Positions 45,257 through 54,600 of a DNA stretch of 64,000 bases are shown one piece after another. The DNA lies in NCBI RefSeq assembly GCF_004298475.1, contig NZ_SCRP01000018.1, forward strand, positions 20,075 to 84,074, given 5' to 3'. The position numbers and the translations under genes are program-made. Within the stretch, counting starts at the first letter, position 1. Each line of letters begins with the position of its first letter. Below the pieces are notes generated by a model. That model saw only the letters and a program-made list of their open reading frames with translations, was not told the origin of the DNA and ran no database searches. This stretch comes from Paraburkholderia sp. (lineage in GTDB: Bacteria > Pseudomonadota > Gammaproteobacteria > Burkholderiales > Burkholderiaceae).

Positions 45257-46765
45257 ATGAATCGAAAAATTTTTAATGTGTTGGCCGTTGCCAGTCTGCT
45301 GGCCGGTTTCTCTTATCCGGCGTTTTCCGCGACTGCGGTGCCCGGTGATCTGGGTGCGCCGCAGGGTGCGCCGATTACGGCTGTGCTGACCAGCCCGCCG
45401 AACGTGCCGCCTCCGATCGACCGGAAATATCCGGCGCGCGTGATCGTCAATCTCGACATCAAGGAAGTCAAAAAGGAAATCGCGGACGGCGTGACGTACG
45501 ACTTCTGGACGTTTGGCGGCACCGTGCCGGGCAGCTTTATCCGCGTGCGCCAGGGCGACACGGTCGAACTGCATCTGACGAATCCGCCGGATTCGCACAT
45601 GCCGCACAACATCGACCTTCACGCAGTGACCGGTCCTGGCGGCGGCGCGCCGCTGACGCTGACGTCGCCGGGCCACGAGAGTGTGTTCACGTTCAAGGCG
45701 CTGAACTCCGGCCTGTTCGTTTACCACTGCGCGGCAACGCCGGTCGGCATGCACATCGCCAACGGCATGTACGGCATGATCGAAGTGGATCCGCCGGAAG
45801 GCCTGCCGAAGGTCGACCACGAATACTACGTGATGCAGGGCGATTTCTACACGGCCGGCAAGTATCACGAGCAAGGCATGCAGGGCTTCGACATGGAGAA
45901 GGCCCTCGATGAACGTCCGACCTACGTGCTGTTCAACGGCCGTGAAGGCGCGCTCACGGGCGATAACGCCCTGAAGGCCAAGGTCGGCGAGAGCGTGCGT
46001 CTGTTCGTGGGTAATGGCGGTCCCAATCTGGTGTCGAGCTTCCATGTGATCGGGGCGATCTTCGACCGCGTGTGGGACGGCTCGCTCAAGCACTACGAAG
46101 AGAATGTGCAGACCACGCTGATTCCTGCGGGTAGCGCGAAGGTAGTCCAGTTCAACACGCCGGTGCCGGGCACGTTCCTGATGGTCGATCACTCGATCTT
46201 CCGCACGTTCAATAAGGGCGCGCTGGGTATGCTGAAGGTGGACGGTCCGGCGGCGCCGCAAGTCTACGCACCGGGCCCGGTTACGGCGATGGCGAAGGCA
46301 ACGACGGCACCGGCAGCGCCGGCGGCGGCAGCCGCAGCCGCAGCGTCAGGGGCAGCCGCGCAATCGAGCACGGCAGCGCCGGCACACGACACGAGCACGC
46401 ATGCAGCAGCAGGCAAGCCGGCCGATCTCGTCGCAACGGGCAAGCATGTGTTCGAGGGCATCTGTGCCGCGTGTCACCAGGCAACGGGCGGTGGCATTCC
46501 GACCGTGTTCCCGCCGCTCGCGAAGTCTGACTTCCTCGCGGCCGATCCGAAGCGTGCGATCCACATCGTGCTGAACGGTCTGAACGGGAAGGTCACGGTG
46601 AATGGCGAGCACTTCGATTCGTCGATGCCGCCGCTCGGCCCGCAACTGACCGACCAGGAAATCGCCGGCGCACTGACGTACGTGCTGAACAGCTGGGGCA
46701 ATCCGGGCGGACACGTGAGCCCGGAAGAAGTGGCGGCAGCGCGCGCGCCGACCTCGGCACACTGA
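45257..46765 (+). CDS. nirK: Copper nitrite reductase with C-terminal cytochrome c domain
   Basis: The 502-residue precursor has a Sec signal (to about residue 24) and two cupredoxin domains. Type 1 copper ligands are His117, Cys158, His166 and Met171; type 2 ligands are His122, His157 and His312; the catalytic Asp120 and His263 are present. An Ala/Pro-rich linker (about 345-385) leads to a class I cytochrome c domain with CAACH at 403-407 and a distal SSMPPLG methionine. It reduces nitrite to nitric oxide in the periplasm; the fused haem domain should receive electrons directly, as in three-domain enzymes such as that of Ralstonia pickettii. The start at 45257 has GGAG 7 bases upstream. Confidence 0.95.
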   Translation: MNRKIFNVLAVASLLAGFSYPAFSATAVPGDLGAPQGAPITAVLTSPPNVPPPIDRKYPARVIVNLDIKEVKKEIADGVTYDFWTFGGTVPGSFIRVRQGDTVELHLTNPPDSHMPHNIDLHAVTGPGGGAPLTLTSPGHESVFTFKALNSGLFVYHCAATPVGMHIANGMYGMIEVDPPEGLPKVDHEYYVMQGDFYTAGKYHEQGMQGFDMEKALDERPTYVLFNGREGALTGDNALKAKVGESVRLFVGNGGPNLVSSFHVIGAIFDRVWDGSLKHYEENVQTTLIPAGSAKVVQFNTPVPGTFLMVDHSIFRTFNKGALGMLKVDGPAAPQVYAPGPVTAMAKATTAPAAPAAAAAAAASGAAAQSSTAAPAHDTSTHAAAGKPADLVATGKHVFEGICAACHQATGGGIPTVFPPLAKSDFLAADPKRAIHIVLNGLNGKVTVNGEHFDSSMPPLGPQLTDQEIAGALTYVLNSWGNPGGHVSPEEVAAARAPTSAH

Positions 46766-46795
46766 CGCTGCGATTTACCGGAGTGGAGTTCAACG

Positions 46796-47587
46796 ATGCG
46801 ATCTCCCAGGCTGTTGGCCGTCACACTCTTACTGGCAGCTTCGTGTGCGTATGCCGATGGGCAATACGCCTTCGTGCCGGGGGGATCGTTTCATAGCGCG
46901 ATTGCGCAAGAGGGCAATGCGACCGAAGCCGTGGCCGTAGCGTCCTTTCAGATGCGAACGAAGCTCGTAACCAACGCGGAGTTCCTCGCTTTCGTCAAGC
47001 AGGACCCGAGTTGGCGCCGGGATCGCGTCGCCCCCTTGTTCGCCTCTTCGGGGTATTTGTCTCACTGGGCCGAGTCGTCAAGACTCGGCGACAACGCGCC
47101 AGCCGATCAGCCGGTGACGAAAGTCAGCTGGTTTGCTGCGCGCGCCTTTTGTGCTTCCGAACACGCGCGTCTGCCCGACTGGATCGAATGGGAATACGCG
47201 GCGGCAGCGGACGCACACCATCGTGACGCTCGCGCTGACGTGATCCGCAAGGCGCGCATTCTTGCGGCTCTGACCGCCAGTTTCAGCAGCGCGCAGACCA
47301 AAGCTGACGACAGCAGCGCGCCGAACACATACGGGCTGTATGGCATGCATTCGCTGGTGGGCGAATGGGTGAACGACTATGCGGCATTGTTTGTGAACGC
47401 CGATACACGCGCCCCGGGTGGAACAGGACAACTGCAGCTTTGTGGCGGTGCGGCGCTCGCGTTTGTCGATCGCACCGATTACGCGTTGCTGATGCGCGTT
47501 GCGGCTCTCGCCGCGCTTGCACCCGCCGATAGCGCCAATGTGGGCTTCCGGTGCGTCAAGGACGTCGGTGACGGAGAAAAAACATGA
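46796..47587 (+). CDS. NirV-like SUMF1/formylglycine-generating-enzyme-family protein
   Basis: The 263-residue protein has a signal peptide (to about residue 21) and a SUMF1/FGE domain: YAFVPGGSF, TKLVTNAEFLAFVKQDPSWRR, PADQPVTKVSWFAARAFCASEHARLPDWIEWEYAAAAD, and YGLYGMHSLVGEWVND. This family member, called NirV next to nirK in other bacteria, is thought to help mature or support nitrite reductase. Whether it modifies a residue is not known. It lies 30 bases after nirK and overlaps the SCO-like gene as ATGA, so the three form one operon. Confidence 0.85.
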   Translation: MRSPRLLAVTLLLAASCAYADGQYAFVPGGSFHSAIAQEGNATEAVAVASFQMRTKLVTNAEFLAFVKQDPSWRRDRVAPLFASSGYLSHWAESSRLGDNAPADQPVTKVSWFAARAFCASEHARLPDWIEWEYAAAADAHHRDARADVIRKARILAALTASFSSAQTKADDSSAPNTYGLYGMHSLVGEWVNDYAALFVNADTRAPGGTGQLQLCGGAALAFVDRTDYALLMRVAALAALAPADSANVGFRCVKDVGDGEKT

Positions 47588-48210
47588 AGTACATCCGTGT
47601 TGTCTGTCGCGCACTCTACGCACTGTGTCTGCCCTGTTTGCTCGGCCCGGTGCTCGGCTCATGCCTGCTCGCCAGCTCGCCGGCCATTGCGGCAGCGCCT
47701 GCCGCGCAGCTTCCGGGCGATTCGCTGTACCGAACCCCGCTCGTCTTGCAGGACCAGCAAGGGCGCAAGTTCGATCTCGCGTCAGTGCGCGGAAAGCCGG
47801 TCATCGTCAGCATGTTCTACGCGTCCTGCACCTCGGCATGCCCGTTGACGGTCGACACGATCGATCAGACGCGCCGCGCTGTCGATGCAGACGGTCGCAC
47901 CGCGCCTCCCGTTCTGATGATCAGCTTCGATCCGGAACACGACGACGTCCTCAATCTCGCGGCCATGGCGAAGGCGCATCAACTCGATCCGGCGTACTGG
48001 CGTCTGACGCGCCCGGCGTCCGGCGACGTGATGGCATTTGCCGCCACGCTGGGCATTGCCTACCGTCACCGCGCGGGCGGCGATATCAGCCACAACGCCG
48101 TGATTGCACTGCTGGACGAGAACGGCCGGGTCATTGCGCAAACAACGGTTGTCGGCGCACTCGATCCGGCGTTCGTCGATGCGGTGAAAGCACAAGTTGC
48201 GAAGCACTGA
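47584..48210 (+). CDS. SCO1/SenC-family copper chaperone-like protein
   Basis: The 208-residue protein has an N-terminal signal or anchor (to about residue 38) and a thioredoxin-like domain with the copper ligands Cys82 and Cys86 (CTSAC) and His170 (ISHN). SCO proteins deliver copper to cuproenzymes or reduce their cysteines. Beside nirK, it probably loads copper into the nitrite reductase or keeps its type 1 site reduced. The ATG overlaps the NirV-like stop codon. Confidence 0.88.
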   Translation: MKYIRVVCRALYALCLPCLLGPVLGSCLLASSPAIAAAPAAQLPGDSLYRTPLVLQDQQGRKFDLASVRGKPVIVSMFYASCTSACPLTVDTIDQTRRAVDADGRTAPPVLMISFDPEHDDVLNLAAMAKAHQLDPAYWRLTRPASGDVMAFAATLGIAYRHRAGGDISHNAVIALLDENGRVIAQTTVVGALDPAFVDAVKAQVAKH

Positions 48211-48275
48211 GGGATACGAACGGTCAATTCGACCACGGATCAACCCGAAGACGCCTTTAAAGCTGGCGTAGATTT

Positions 48276-48956
48276 TCAAAGATACGTGGCGAGCAGCGCC
48301 ACGATCATTGCGGCAAGCGCCAGCAATAGCGCCGCGAGCCAGAGCGAAGCGCGCGCCGGTGCGGCGATTGTCGAGGGCAGCCGTTTGCGGCCCGTGAGCA
48401 TCGGGCCCAGCAGATTGTGGCCTTTTGCGAGCGCGTAGACACTGATCGCGCAAAGATGCAGCACCACCGCCGCGAGCAGAACATACCAGCCATAAGCGTG
48501 CAGCGCCGAGATCGCATTCGCGATGCGCGCCGGAACGATCTCGCTGAGCGGCCCTTCGTCGGCGATATCGTTGTAGACGTAAATGCCGCTCAGCGTCTCG
48601 ATCAACAAAAGCGCGAGCAGCAACAGGACCATCCAGGCGCCCGCCGGATTGTGCCCAACCTGGACGTCCGGCTCGCGCCTGAAGAGGTGCCGCAGATGCC
48701 GGAACGCCGCCGCTGGCGTTGAGATGAAACTGCTGAACCGCGACGTTTCGCTCCCGACACAACCCCACATCAGCCGGAACAGCACGAGCGCAAGCAGCGT
48801 TTCGCCAAAGCGCACGTGCAGGCTGATCCAGTTGAACTGCTCGGTGATCCAGGCGCCGGCCACGAGCGTGACGGTCAGCCAGTGAAAGAGCCGCGTCGGG
48901 AAATCCCAGACGCGCACCGGGCGTTCGCGAACGGCATGGGCTCGATTCGATTCCAT
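48276..48956 (-). CDS. Cytochrome b561 / Ni-Fe-hydrogenase-type b subunit-like protein
   Basis: The 226-residue protein has four hydrophobic helices with histidines (DFPTRLFHWLTVTLVAGAW, ISLHVRFGETLLALVLFRLMWG, SALHAYGWYVLLAAVVLHLCAI) placed as haem b ligands, so it belongs to the cytochrome b561-like family (CybB/HupC type). It moves electrons from quinol across the inner membrane. It converges with the nirK operon and may supply electrons to periplasmic carriers for nitrite reduction; that is inference from position. Confidence 0.82.
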   Translation of the reverse strand: MESNRAHAVRERPVRVWDFPTRLFHWLTVTLVAGAWITEQFNWISLHVRFGETLLALVLFRLMWGCVGSETSRFSSFISTPAAAFRHLRHLFRREPDVQVGHNPAGAWMVLLLLALLLIETLSGIYVYNDIADEGPLSEIVPARIANAISALHAYGWYVLLAAVVLHLCAISVYALAKGHNLLGPMLTGRKRLPSTIAAPARASLWLAALLLALAAMIVALLATYL

Positions 48957-49173
48957 AAACGGGAGAGAGATCGGCGTGTGGTGCCGCTCCTCCTGAATAC
49001 GAGTCTAGCGAATCCGTGTTCGCGTGTCGCGGACGCGGCACGCTGTGGTGCGCCGCAGTGTGCGTCGAGCGTGCTGCCCTGCAACATCAACTGCCATGCG
49101 CTTGCGAAGCGCCGCGTCGATGCGGAATTCACGCGCATGGCGCGTGAAAGCACGTAGTGATTAATCGCGCGTT

Positions 49174-49359
49174 TCAGGTCATCATCGGTAATGCTTCGAT
49201 GAGAACGAACCCGAGCAATGCGCCGATGGCGGCCCCGATGAGCCGTGGATGCCAGCGCTCCAGATGGAGCGCGGTAATCAGCGCGCCGATCAGGATTGCG
49301 CCGAGCAATGCGAACGCAATGAGAAGATAGGTGATTTCGAATCCACTGGTGATGAGCAT
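49174..49359 (-). CDS. Small two-helix membrane protein
   Basis: The 61-residue protein (MLITSGFEITYLLIAFALLGAILIGALITALHLERWHPRLIGAAIGALLGFVLIEAL) consists of two transmembrane helices joined by a short charged loop. ATG at 49359 is preceded by CAGGGAGGCCGT, a strong binding site; the frame extends upstream but without one. It is divergent from the universal stress gene across a spacer with a palindromic operator and a heptanucleotide repeat. No family was recognised. Confidence 0.6.
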   Translation of the reverse strand: MLITSGFEITYLLIAFALLGAILIGALITALHLERWHPRLIGAAIGALLGFVLIEALPMMT

Positions 49360-49408
49360 ACGGCCTCCCTGATGACGCCGTGATCGCAGTGACAAGCCAC
49401 GTTTCAAC

Positions 49409-49427
49409 TGTATCACGCTGTGATACA
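49409..49427. promoter_or_regulatory. 19-bp perfect palindromic operator
   Basis: TGTATCACGCTGTGATACA is a perfect inverted repeat (8-bp arms, 3-bp centre). It overlaps the -35 position of a promoter whose -10 is TATAAT at 49433-49438, so a protein bound here would block or alter the plus-strand promoter of the stress-protein gene and could also affect the minus-strand small membrane gene. Confidence 0.65.
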
Positions 49428-49432
49428 ACACC

Positions 49433-49438
49433 TATAAT
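49433..49438 (+). promoter_or_regulatory. -10 element of the stress-protein promoter
   Basis: A consensus TATAAT lies at 49433-49438. The matching -35 region (TGTATC at 49409, 18-base spacing) is poor and is covered by the palindrome, as expected for a regulated promoter. Start of transcription would be near 49445, which puts the heptanucleotide repeat inside the leader RNA. Confidence 0.5.
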
Positions 49439-49452
49439 CGAAACAGACCGTT

Positions 49453-49519
49453 CGCGACACGCGACACGCGACACGCGACACGCGACACGCGACACGCGAC
49501 ACGCGACACGCGATACGCG
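49453..49519. repeat. Heptanucleotide tandem repeat CGCGACA, 8 perfect copies plus 1
   Basis: Eight perfect copies of CGCGACA run from 49453 to 49508, followed by a ninth with one change (CGCGATA) and CGCG. The unit of seven is not a multiple of three, and slippage would change the leader length by 7 bases. It lies between the TATAAT promoter element and the start codon of the stress-protein gene. Confidence 0.95.
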
Positions 49520-49593
49520 CCCTTCGTTGCCTGGTGATGTCGCAGGCCGCGCGCGTGTCGTACCTCACGCAACGCAAAGCGGGGGAGGAGAAA

Positions 49594-50052
49594 ATGTCTT
49601 CGTTCAGCCGGATTTTGCTGTGCTACGACGCCTCGCGGGAAGGGCGTCGGGCGTTACGCGAAGGGGCGCAGCTTGCGCTCGACTGCCACGCGCAAACGCA
49701 CTTGCTGGCCGTGCTCGATAACGCGCCAGTGCAGTGGGCGATGGCGGATGTGACATTGGCAGTGCCACTGGATTCGGCAGAAGACGCGGCCCGCGAGATT
49801 TTACGCGAGGGTGTCGCCCGCTTGACCGCGATGGGGCTCGATGCGCAAGGCCATTTTGTAGTTGGGCGGCCGATCGACGAGATTGCGCGCTATTGCGAAA
49901 TGTTGAAACCCGATGTCGTCGTGCTCGGGCATCATCGCCGCGGCGCTTTGGCCCGCTGGTGGGAGGGGCGCGACGACCGCCTGTTGCTTGACCGCGTGTC
50001 GTGCAACGTGCTGGTCGTGACCGCGCCGGAACCAGAACCGGCGCCCGCGTAA
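49594..50052 (+). CDS. Universal stress protein family protein with atypical ATP loop
   Basis: The 152-residue protein has the Usp fold (SSFSRILLCYDASREGRRALREGAQLAL; KPDVVVLGHHRRGALARWWEGRDDRLLLDRVSCNVLVV). The usual G-2x-G-9x-G-S/T loop is not present: the stretch after GHHRRG reads ALARWWEGRDDRLLLD, so ATP binding may differ from UspA. ATG at 49594 has GGGGGAGGAGAAA. Its expression may be set by the upstream palindrome and repeat. It follows the nitrite-respiration genes, so a role in low-oxygen or nitrosative stress is possible but unproven. Confidence 0.82.
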   Translation: MSSFSRILLCYDASREGRRALREGAQLALDCHAQTHLLAVLDNAPVQWAMADVTLAVPLDSAEDAAREILREGVARLTAMGLDAQGHFVVGRPIDEIARYCEMLKPDVVVLGHHRRGALARWWEGRDDRLLLDRVSCNVLVVTAPEPEPAPA

Positions 50053-50113
50053 GCAGAGCGCTACGCCAGGATCAAGTTTACAGTCCGAAAGGTGTTCGAC
50101 GCGTTTTACGGCG

Positions 50114-50800
50114 GTGCCGCGCGACCTCACACGCGGTCTGCTGCGCCTCGCCTATACACCGACTTTCTCTGAATACCTGATCGATCCCGCGTTGCGGAAA
50201 TTTCGCGCGGCGCATCCGGCAATCGCCATCGAACTCGCGGAGAAGCCGCTGGAAGAAATCGAGGGCGGGCTCCTGCGCGACGAACTCGATCTCGGCATCG
50301 GCTTCACGGATGTGCGCTCGGAAGACATTCACGCACAACCTCTGTTCGCGGAGCACATCGCGCTCGTGGTGGCGAAACACCACGATCTCGCGCGGCGCAA
50401 AGAGCCCATTCCCGCTGTCGAACTCGCCGCGACGCCCATGACGCTGCTCAGCCCGGATTTCGTCGTGCGCCAGTTCGCCGACACATGGTTGCGCGTGCAT
50501 CAGACCCGGCCGCCGGTCATGGTGCAGTCGAACTCGCTGGGTACGGTGCTCAAGCTCGTGAAGCAAGGCACGCTCGCGTCGATCCTGCCAGCGGCGGTGA
50601 TACGGGAACACGACGGGCTTGTCAGCCTGTCTGTATCGCCCGCACTGCCGCAACGGACGGTGGCGCTGCTCTCGCCTCGCAACGCCTATACGACGCTGGC
50701 CGCGAAGGCGTTTTCGGCCATGCTGGTCGAACTGGGCGAAAGCGAAGGCTACGCGCAACGCCAGGCGGGTGAAGCGGGGACTGTTGCACGCGCACGCTGA
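50114..50800 (+). pseudogene. LysR-type regulator lacking its DNA-binding domain (probable 5' truncation)
   Basis: The 228-codon frame from GTG 50114 encodes only the inducer-binding domain of a LysR regulator of the CynR/CysB-like type: RGLLRLAYTPTFSEYLIDPALRKFRAAHPAIAIELAEKPLEEIEGGL through SLGTVLKLVKQGTLASILPAA and a C-terminal AFSAMLVEL. The winged helix-turn-helix that should occupy the first 60 residues is missing and the upstream DNA does not encode it in any frame. The start has no binding site. The junction lies near 50060-50110, just after the stress-protein gene. A free inducer-binding domain might be made but would not bind DNA. Confidence 0.65.
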
Positions 50801-50845
50801 TCCGATAACGGATCGCACGGGCGCGTCACGTCACGTCAAGTTACG

Positions 50846-51487
50846 TCACGCTTGCGCGAGAATTTGCCGGATCGCCTGCTCGAAGGTTTCCACGGGTTGA
50901 CCGCCGCTCACGAGATAGCGCTCGTTGAAGATGACCGCGGGCACCGACTGAATACCCATCGACTGAACTTCCTCTTCCTGCGCGCGAACCTCGTCGGCGT
51001 AGGCTCCGCTCTCGAGGACCTCGCGCGCCTGCGCGCCGTCGAGCCCGACCGATTGCACGGCTTCCACCAGCACGTCATGGTTGCCCGGATCCTTCCCGTT
51101 CGAATGATAGGCGCGCAGCAGCGCCAGCTTCAGCGGCACTTGCTGGCCCACGAGACCGGCCCAATGCATTAGGCGATGCGCGTCGAACGTGTTGTAGACA
51201 AAGTTGCGCGGGCCGAAATCGAAGCCCACGTCTTTACCGCGCGTGCGGATCATGGCCTGGTTTTCGGCAATCTGCTCGCGCGTAAGCCCGTACTTCTTGC
51301 TGATGTAATCGACGACCGATTCTCCGGCCGGTCCCATCTGCGGGTTCAGCTCGAACGGGTGCACGACGATCTGCGCGTCGACCTCGTTGCCGATGCGTTG
51401 CAGCGCGAGTTGAAGCGAAGAAAGGCCAATCGCACACCACGGGCAGGCGATATCGGAGACAAAATCGATCTTGAGCGGCTGCGTCAT
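50846..51487 (-). CDS. DsbA-family oxidoreductase, FrnE-like
   Basis: The 213-residue protein has a thioredoxin fold with a CPWC active site at residues 15-18 (IDFVSDIACPWCAIGLSSLQLAL) and the FrnE-type helical insertion (LNPQMGPAGESVVDYISKKYGLTREQIAENQAMIRTRG; FNTFDAHRLMHWAGLVGQQ). The C-terminal GIQSVPAVIFNERYLVSGGQPVETFEQAI carries the cis-Pro loop. It has no signal peptide, so it works in the cytoplasm, perhaps as a disulfide isomerase in oxidative stress. The start at 51487 has a GAGGAACGCA site. Confidence 0.88.
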   Translation of the reverse strand: MTQPLKIDFVSDIACPWCAIGLSSLQLALQRIGNEVDAQIVVHPFELNPQMGPAGESVVDYISKKYGLTREQIAENQAMIRTRGKDVGFDFGPRNFVYNTFDAHRLMHWAGLVGQQVPLKLALLRAYHSNGKDPGNHDVLVEAVQSVGLDGAQAREVLESGAYADEVRAQEEEVQSMGIQSVPAVIFNERYLVSGGQPVETFEQAIRQILAQA

Positions 51488-51681
51488 TGCGTTCCTCATG
51501 GAAATGACTGGTTGCGCGCCGGGAAAAGCGGAACGCAACAATGGCGCACAGGGTAGCGCGAAACGCCGCGTTCTGCAGAGCCGCGACCGGACGTTTTGCG
51601 CTGGACTATCATGCTCGACAGTCGTTCTACTGCGAATCCGGCGCTGACTCGCCCACCTCATATAGCGGGCATTCATGCGGC

Positions 51682-54600
51682 TTACACCCGTTCGAGCGCA
51701 ACCATCTCCCTGACCACCACCAGCAGCACCGCAAGACTCGCACCGCCCGTGGCGCGAAGATCCGCGAGTAGCTGGCCGTAGCGCGCGAGCGCGGTTTCGC
51801 GGCAGTCGCACCATGCTTTGACGATCGCCTCGGGCGTCGACGATTCCGGCGACTGCGCGAGCGCACTCGTTGTCAGCGCACGCTTGAGCCGTGCGACCTC
51901 GGCCAGTGCCGCCGCGCGCGCCATCATGTCCCAATGCGTGGGCGTCGGCAGCGAAGCGGCCCGTTCGCTGATCCAGCCGTAATTGAGCTGCGTGCCGAGC
52001 GCGAAGTACACCCCGGCGACGAGATCCAGACTCCGGTTGCAGGCTGCGGCGACCTCGGCGATATCGAGCAGCGCTGCCGAAATGTCGCCACTCGCCACGC
52101 GCGCGGCCAGCCCGCTTTCCACGCCCGCATCGACCAGCGTGCGCTGGCGTGCCGTGAGCGCTTCGAGCTCCGTGGCATGCAGCAACTGCGGCAGTTGCGG
52201 CGCAAGCTGTTGCGCTGCGTCGCGACAACGCGCGAGCAGATCGCTCACGCTGCCGTTGCTGCTGTTACCCACAGCGCCCGATTGCAGGTGCCGCAGGAAC
52301 CACAGCGCCGCGCGTTCGAGCAGCCGCGCGACGTCGACGAACATGCGCGCCTGCACGTCGTCGGCGACACGATTGTCGAGCGTGTCGATATCGCGCCAGA
52401 CTTCGTCGAGATCGAACACGTCGCGCGCGAGGATGCAGGCGCGCACGATGTCGCCAGGCTTCGCGTCGGTTTCCTCCATGATGCGGTGCACGAACGCACA
52501 GCCCACGCGATTGATGAGCGCGTTGGTCAGATGCGTGGCGAGAATTTCGCGGCGCAGCGGATGGCGGCGCATCGGCTCGCTGAAGCGCTGTTGCAGCGGC
52601 TTCGGGAAGTAATCGACGAGCATTTCCGCCACGAGCGGATCTTCGGGAATGTCGGAGTCGAGCAGCGCGTCGTACAACCACATCTTGCTGTAGGCGAGCA
52701 GCACAGCACGTTCCGGCGACGTGAGGCCGAGCTTCGCGGCCTGGCGCTCTGCAATGTCTTCGTCGGTGGGCAGAAATTCGATTACGCGATTCAGGCGGCC
52801 CGCGCGTTCGAGCGCGTGGATCAAGCGCGCTTCGGCGTCGAGCATCGGCACGGCGTAACGGCCCGCGATCGAAAGCGCCTGGGTCTGGTAGTAGTTGTCG
52901 CGCAGCACAAGCAGGCCGACTTCGTCGGTCATTTCCGCGAGCAACGCGTTGCGCTGCTTTTCGGTCATTTCGCCGTCCGCGACCACGAGTCCGAGAAGAA
53001 TCTTGATATTGACTTCGTGGTCGGAGCAATCGACACCGGCTGAATTATCGATGGCGTCCGTATTGATACGGCCGCCGCGCAACGCGAATTCAATCCGCCC
53101 GAATTGCGTGGCGCCGAGATTGCCCCCTTCGCCGACGACCTTGCAGCGCAGGTCGGCACCGTTGACGCGCACGGCGTCGCTGGCGCGGTCGCCGACCTGC
53201 GCGTTCGTTTCGTGCGTCGCTTTCACATAAGTGCCGATTCCGCCGTTGTAAAGCAGATCGACGGGTGCAAGCAGGATCGCGCGAATCAACTCGTTTGGCG
53301 TGAGTGCCTTCGCATCGATACCGAGCGCGGCCTGAACTTCGTGCGAGAGGGGAATGGTTTTTACGGTGCGCGCGTAGACGCCGCCGCCCGTGGATATTTT
53401 CGTGGTGTCATAGTCGGCCCAGCTCGAACGCTCCAGCGCAAAGAGGCGCTGCCGTTCCGCGAGGCTCGTGGCCGGATCGGGATTCGGGTCGAGGAACACG
53501 TGCCGGTGATCGAATGCGGCAACAAGCCGGATGTGCGGCGAAAGCAGCATGCCGTTGCCGAAAACGTCGCCCGACATGTCGCCGATGCCCACCACCGTGA
53601 AATCGGTTGCCTGCGTATCGACGCCCATTTCGCGGAAATGCCGCTTCACGGATTCCCAGGCGCCGCGCGCCGTGATCGCCATCTTCTTGTGGTCGTAGCC
53701 GACCGAGCCGCCCGAGGCGAATGCGTCGTCGAGCCAGAAGCCGTATTCGTGCGAGATCGCGTTTGCGTAATCGGAGAAGGTGGCCGTGCCCTTGTCGGCT
53801 GCGACGACGAGATAGGGATCGTCGGAATCGCGACGCACGACATCGGCGGGCGGCACGACGGCGTTATTCGCGAGGTTGTCGGTGAGGTCGAGCAGGCCGC
53901 GCAGGAAAGTCTGATAGCACGCGATACCTTCGCGCATCCACGCTTCGCGATCCGAGGGCGCGGGCGGCTGCTTCACGACGAAGCCGCCCTTCGAGCCGAC
54001 CGGCACGATAACCACGTTCTTCACCATCTGCGCCTTCATCAGCCCGAGCACTTCCGTGCGGAAGTCTTCGCGCCGGTCGGACCAGCGCAGGCCGCCGCGT
54101 GCGACGCGACCGCCACGCAGGTGCACGCCTTCGACGCGCGGCGAGTACACCCAGATCTCGAACATCGGCTTCGGTTCCGGCAGGCCGGGCACTTTCGCCG
54201 GATCGAACTTGAACGAGAGATAGGACTTGGGCTGGCGGCTGGCGTCGCGCAGGAAATAGTTGGTGCGCACCGTCGCGTTAATGACGCCGAGGAATTGCCG
54301 CAGAATGCGGTCTTCGTCGAGATTGGGCACCTGGTCGAGCGCGCTTTCGATGGCCCGCAACTGGCCTTCGGCCTGCGCGTTGCGCGCCTCGCCCACATAC
54401 GGATCGAAGCGCGTCATAAACAGTTCGACGAATTGCCGCGCGATGGCCGGATTGCCGGTGATCGCGCGTTCGATATACGCGTCGCTGAAAGTCGAGCCCA
54501 CTTGCCGCAGATATTTCGCGTACGCCCGCAGGATCGTGACTTCGCGCGCGCTGAGATTCGCGCGCAGGACGAGGCGATTGTAATTGTCGTTTTCGATGGT

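Noticed and set aside
49380-49721. Open frame translating the heptamer repeat into RHATRDTRHATRDT.
   Set aside because: Every frame stays open through a GC-rich heptamer; there is no start site and the real gene starts at 49594.
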